64,000 nucleotides of DNA from contig CM038469.1 of the NCBI GenBank assembly GCA_021464415.1, positions 30,187,736 to 30,251,735 on the forward strand. The letters run 5' to 3'. The stretch's first letter is position 1. Every line of letters starts with the position of its first letter. Source of the DNA: Lonicera japonica. Lineage: Eukaryota > Streptophyta > Magnoliopsida > Dipsacales > Caprifoliaceae. Under the pieces are notes generated by a model that was not told the origin of the DNA, made no database searches, and saw only the letters and a program-made list of their open reading frames with translations. The position numbers were made by a program, and so were the translations under genes. Of the stretch, positions 59,656 to 64,000 are shown one piece after another.

Positions 59656-60272
59656 CTCTCCCGTTTCCATGCTAGACACCAACTGTCCATCTCCCACCGT
59701 CCATTGCAAATCCGACGGCTCAGATCTGTTCTCACAACACACTCCCCGTTACGCCGTAACGGTGTCCACTTTGGCACTGCGTTTCAGTTGACGGCGTTAA
59801 TTGGCTTGACGGAATCTTCTTATTTAACAATTTTTTCCGTTTATTAAATTAGAGAACTTTCTCGCTAACCGTGCCGATGGCGTTAAGTACAGGAACTAAC
59901 TAGGGTTAAGTGAATTTAACCATGGTTGATATATAATTTAACTTTACTAATTGGTGGGACGACAACCCCTCCATTTCAAATAAATCAAATTTTTAGTACC
60001 CTTTTTCCTCCTTATTAAAGATGATTATTTGAAACCTCGCCTACTAAGGTGTTCGTGCATTAAATTTTTGCGAGGGATCAATTTATTTAACAAAAAATTT
60101 TATATTTGATTTTTTGTAGGTGCAACTTACATTGTGATCAATGCTAGATTTAATTTTTTAAGCAGAAATTAGTTTCACTGCCGATGTAATGTGGTGTATA
60201 GACATGTCATAAGAGACAAAAAAAATGATTATTTAAATGGTTGTCATAAGATACTTTAAGTTAATGTGTATG
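59656..60272. other. Upstream region of the DUF1639 gene
   Basis: Probable promoter-proximal sequence with a GC-richer part (59690-59790: cgttacgccgtaacgg palindrome at 59747) and then AT-rich spacer. No gene on either strand. Confidence 0.5.
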
Positions 60273-61072
60273 TAGGGGTAGTTTTGATACAATACCGTAC
60301 CATATCGAGTGTACCGTGTATCGTACCAAAAATTCGATACACTAAAATTTATTACTATTGCCATACTAAATTTTTGGTATACCACAGTTCGGTATACCAA
60401 AATATCGGTATGGTACGATACGTTACAAAAAAAATAATCCTTAAAAAAAAAAAATTGAAACTAGATAGTCAAAAGTGAGCATTTTTTACTAAAACAAAAT
60501 AATTAAATTACACTTAGGGGTTGTTTGGTAGATGTTTTGAGTTAAGTTTTTAAGTTGAGTTTTTAAAATATGGTGTTTGGTAGAATTTAAAAGTATGTTG
60601 AAAAGTGGATTTTGTTTTTTTTTTGAGTTTTTTTCAAACCAACTAAAAATTTTATAAAAAAATTTCAAAAAATAGTCAAAATGAATCTTATTTTATAGAT
60701 CTTGACGAGTATGTTTTAAATATATATTTTTTATTTAATTTTGATTTTTGAATTTAAAGTTATAGTGTTTTAAAAGTTTTTTTAGAGAGAGAAAGTAAAG
60801 TTAAAGTTTTTTGGAAAGTGTAAAACTTATAGTGTTTTTTAATAATATTTTTGTATTTGGCATAATGGTACAATTGACAATGGTATGGTACGATAATACC
60901 ATGGCAATACCAATATTTTGGTATGGTACGGTATACCATCGGTAATGATTTTGAGTACCACTATCGTGTCAAAAAAAAAATCGATACAGTATAATACCGA
61001 TCGAAATTGTACCATTACCAAATTTCGGTACATTTTGGCAATGGTACGATTTGGTACAATTTTCCATTCCTA
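60273..61072. mobile_element. hAT-like element, 800 bp, perfect 8-bp target duplication
   Basis: Inverted ends TAGGGGTAGTTTTGATAC and TAGGAATGGAAAATTGTACC, then many GGTACGGTA/TACCGTACC-type motifs in both subterminal parts. Flanked by TGTGTATG on both sides (60265-60272 and 61073-61080). No transposase. A 320-bp interior part (60518-60840) starting ggggttgtttggtagatg has a different composition and may be a further nested MITE. Confidence 0.88.
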
Positions 61073-61401
61073 TGTGTATGTCACTTAAACTTGTCAAAAA
61101 ACAATACGGTACAATAACACAATACAAATTTATAAGCTAATGAGTAAAGTTTTCACAATTTCTAATGATATTAGTGTTGACCTGATAAAATATGATAAGT
61201 TAATGAATTGAGTAAGTTAATATTCGTTAACACGAAAATACACGTAAATAATTAGAGATACAAATTAATATATTATATATAAATATATATGTGTATGTAG
61301 GTGTGGTAATATAGTTAGTACATCATTTGCAACATCATATATACATATAAATGTTTGTTAATTCATGATATATATACAGGAAATTTTAGGCGCGGACCCG
61401 T

Positions 61402-61502
61402 CCGTACGGACCAATCTTTTTTATGACGATTTTGCGTCATAAAAAACACTCCCCAAATATTTTTATGACAAAAAATCGTCGTAAAAAGACCAGTCCGTAA
61501 GG
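61402..61502. repeat. Foldback hairpin, probable MITE
   Basis: Arms CCGTACGGACCAATCTTTTT-ATGACGATTTTGCGTCATAAAAA and the inverted counterpart pair over about 43 bp around a CACTCCCCAAATA loop. Each arm also holds its own small inverted repeat (ATGACG...CGTCAT). Outer GGCGCGGACC and AACGGACC may be the true ends. Confidence 0.65.
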
Positions 61503-63916
61503 ATTAGTTCATACCAGAAACGGACCATATATATATATATTTGTATAGATTTATAATATTGTATATGTGTTTATTGTGTTAAATATACGTACATGTGAGT
61601 TGACCCTTATTCGATTCAAAATAAACATTTTGCTTAACAAGTTGTGTAGGTCAGTCGTTAAGATACCGAATTGGATTTGAATACGATAGTTTCATTCAAT
61701 AAAAACGTTGTTAAGTTAGTGCCAAACCTATAGGACCCAAAACATGATAAGAAATAACATAAACATGACTTGAACCAATCTATTGACAAGTTTAATGTCA
61801 CTGTATATGAGTTATACTGTATTTCATAGTATTTGTCTTTATAAAAGAAAATAAATCTAAATAAACAAATCAAAGTTATTTTTTTACAGTATGTGAACGT
61901 ATTTGCAAGTACCTAACCTTATGTATTAATTGATCTATCATAATTCTTTTTAGATAGTGTGTAAATCACACATCTTGTGCTAGTTTTTTCGAGTTTGCAT
62001 TTTGTTGGATAAAAAATTAACAATCTTATATATAAAATTTGACCTTAGGTAAAAAAAGTTGACCTCTGATTATTCAAATTAAGGATATAAATTATGAAAT
62101 GAAATTTCGTATGTGAATTGAAGTATTTTATATAATTGGATTATAAAGAGAGATTTTATCACTTTAATAAAAAGAAAAGATACTCATTTGGAGGCATAAA
62201 TGAATGATTTTTTTTAATAAAACGTTGTAGAGATGATCTATTCGATGAATATATCACCCCCACTAAAATTTTTTTAGAAGTTCAATCCAGAAGTAAGTGA
62301 GATGGTTATCAAAATTTTCAACGGCCGAAAATACACACACACACACATATGTATTAATATATATATATATCAATTTTTCAAAACACTCAATTCTAGATTG
62401 AGTTTTTTTATGAAATTTAGTGAGGTGATCAACTCACTATATTGATAATCTCCACAAATATTTATAAAAAAATTCAACTATTTACCTCTCAAAGTAATAT
62501 TTTTTGTTTTTGTTAAAATGAGTGAATATTTATTTATAAACTAACACTATATCCATAAATATATATATATATACACACACACGGGATCAGAAGGAAGAGG
62601 GTAAGATGGTCCTAACAAAATTTCTTAACAGAGACTAACTTAAAATTGTGACAGTATGCAACAAATTTAAAGACTTTAAAAACTAGGGTACAAAGTTAAA
62701 TTAGATGAGTAGAAATGAAAGGTAAGCTCAAAATTTTCCATCTTAAAAAGAGGAGCCTTCGATGCATGTGACTTATAATTCAAGTGGTTCTTGGAAGGGA
62801 GATTTTAAATGTACACACAAAAGTGAGTTTTTGTGGGGGTGAATTTATTAAAACAAAAATCCGATACAAGATAAACATTTAGTGACGAATAATTCGTTTC
62901 TAATATCTACAAAAAATCAATAACATATAAGTTCATCACAATATATATGAAATTAGCAAGGAAATGAATCTTAAACAATTGAAACGTGTTCAATTCCATG
63001 AAAAATGTTATTTCAGCTGTTCTTTAAAATAAATTATGTGGGGAAACCATGAGAAATAATTTTCCATCTTTTTCAAGGAAAAAATGTTCACGTGATAGTT
63101 CCTAGAATTTGTTTTCCCTAAAAGAGGTTAATAAAAACATTCTAAAAAGTTAGAACTTGTGTGGAAAATGACCATTTTCCATGAAAATAAATCCTATCAA
63201 ACACAATATTATCGAAATAAATTCCGTAAAGTAAAATGACTTACATTTCTCTCGTTCTGCGATAGTTTTATAATTGCATATAAAATGTAACAACAAATTT
63301 AAAATAATAATAATTTCTTTCAATTCAAGACAGTAACCGTATTGGTACAACTTAGTTTAAACTTTAACCTGTCACAAAAATTAGTTTAAAAAAAAAGGAC
63401 TATCCATATTTTTCTCTTATTCCGATTGATTTAAAATTGCATAGAACCTATAATAATGCACATTCACAATAATGATAATTTTGTATAGTTCAACATTCAA
63501 TATAAAATCCATAGACAATCAAAAAATGTATTTTATTTAAAATTTTAAAACATAATTTAATCTAAAATCTTACCAGAATTTATGTTCTACTACATGCTAA
63601 ACTTTTATTTTTTCTACGTTTGAAGTTTTTGTAATTGCTATTCAAATGTATAGTGTTAAAAATAATTATACATGGCTTGTATGTACATAGAAGAGAATAA
63701 TTCTGAAATTAGATGTTTTGCATTGATATTGATCAATAATGAACATAAGAGAAACAAATGAGAGGAGAAAAAAAAAAGATCAGTAACATATAGCCGGGGT
63801 GAGTTTGTAGAATAACTTAAGATTAAATTATTAGAATTGAAAATTTTAAAGCGGGGTGAAAAGATTAAATGAGTGGATGCATTTAAAATCACCCTTTTGG
63901 AAAGGCCTTGGGCTCG

Positions 63917-63918
<2 letters not shown>
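61503..63918. other. AT-rich spacer
   Basis: Nothing coding. (AC)n/(TA)n stretches at 62332-62372 and 62560-62582; several TA runs. Short MITE-like strings (TTTTCCATGAAAATAAATCC, 63174) are not bounded. Confidence 0.55.

Positions 63919-63953
<35 letters not shown>
63919..63953. repeat. (CT)n microsatellite
   Basis: About seventeen uninterrupted TC units near the window end. Confidence 0.9.
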
Positions 63954-63956
<3 letters not shown>

Positions 63957-64000
63957 CTTTCTTGAAACCAAACTTCAAATATATCCGAGTAAGCATAGCT

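Overview
This is a stretch of a flowering-plant nuclear chromosome, most likely a dicot. The evidence is plant-type introns, two F-box genes, a DUF1639 gene, plastid DNA inserted in the nucleus, very AT-rich spacers, and dense Ty1/copia, CACTA, Mutator-like, hAT and Tourist-like elements. No prokaryotic features are present. Only three host protein genes can be supported: two F-box/F-box-associated paralogues on the + strand (24336-25619 and 40321-41625) and a four-coding-exon DUF1639 gene on the - strand (52720-57887, with upstream 5' UTR exons and a TATA box near 59650).

Layout. 1-3.2 kb: the 3' part of a copia element with an open pol frame, inserted in a Tourist-like MITE. 3.96-8.59 kb: a second, badly decayed copia element on the - strand with both LTRs. 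9.39-11.54 kb: a non-coding element with terminal inverted repeats. 11.97-14.38 and 16.42-17.94 kb: two solo LTRs of one family in opposite orientation; the first is split by an 839-bp hAT-like element, the second sits inside an unidentified repeat family (15.80-18.55 kb) whose other copy is at 48.04-49.61 kb. 18.59-23.02 kb: a Mutator-like element with long terminal inverted repeats and a decayed FAR1-type domain, itself split by a non-autonomous CACTA element that carries exon-like sequence. 23.54-23.89 kb: a MITE with a perfect 9-bp target duplication. 24.3 kb: F-box gene 1.

25.93-36.35 kb: a complete 10.4-kb CACTA-superfamily element bounded by CACAACACCAAAAT inverted repeats and TAA target duplications. 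It holds a TNP2-like transposase gene (four exons, one frameshift) and a TNPA-like gene (four exons, one in-frame stop). A near-perfect 45-bp-stem hairpin lies just upstream of TNP2. 36.4-40.2 kb: spacer with recent tandem duplications and a tRNA-derived SINE. 40.3 kb: F-box gene 2. 42-44 kb: hAT remnants, one with a transposase dimerisation domain. 46.5 kb: Tourist-like MITEs. 51.4 kb: a piece of plastid ndhD. 52.7-59.7 kb: the DUF1639 gene, whose large first coding intron holds a MITE and a SINE. 60.27-61.07 kb: an 800-bp hAT-like element with a perfect 8-bp target duplication. The rest to 64 kb is AT-rich spacer with a foldback hairpin and microsatellites.

The host genes do not form a pathway; the window reads as nested transposons around a few genes. 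The least explained structure is the repeat family at 15.8-18.5 / 48.0-49.6 kb, whose interior is an array of short palindromes built on TGCTAAATGCATTTAGCA. No database search was possible, so family names rest on recognised motifs and on repeat structure visible in the window.
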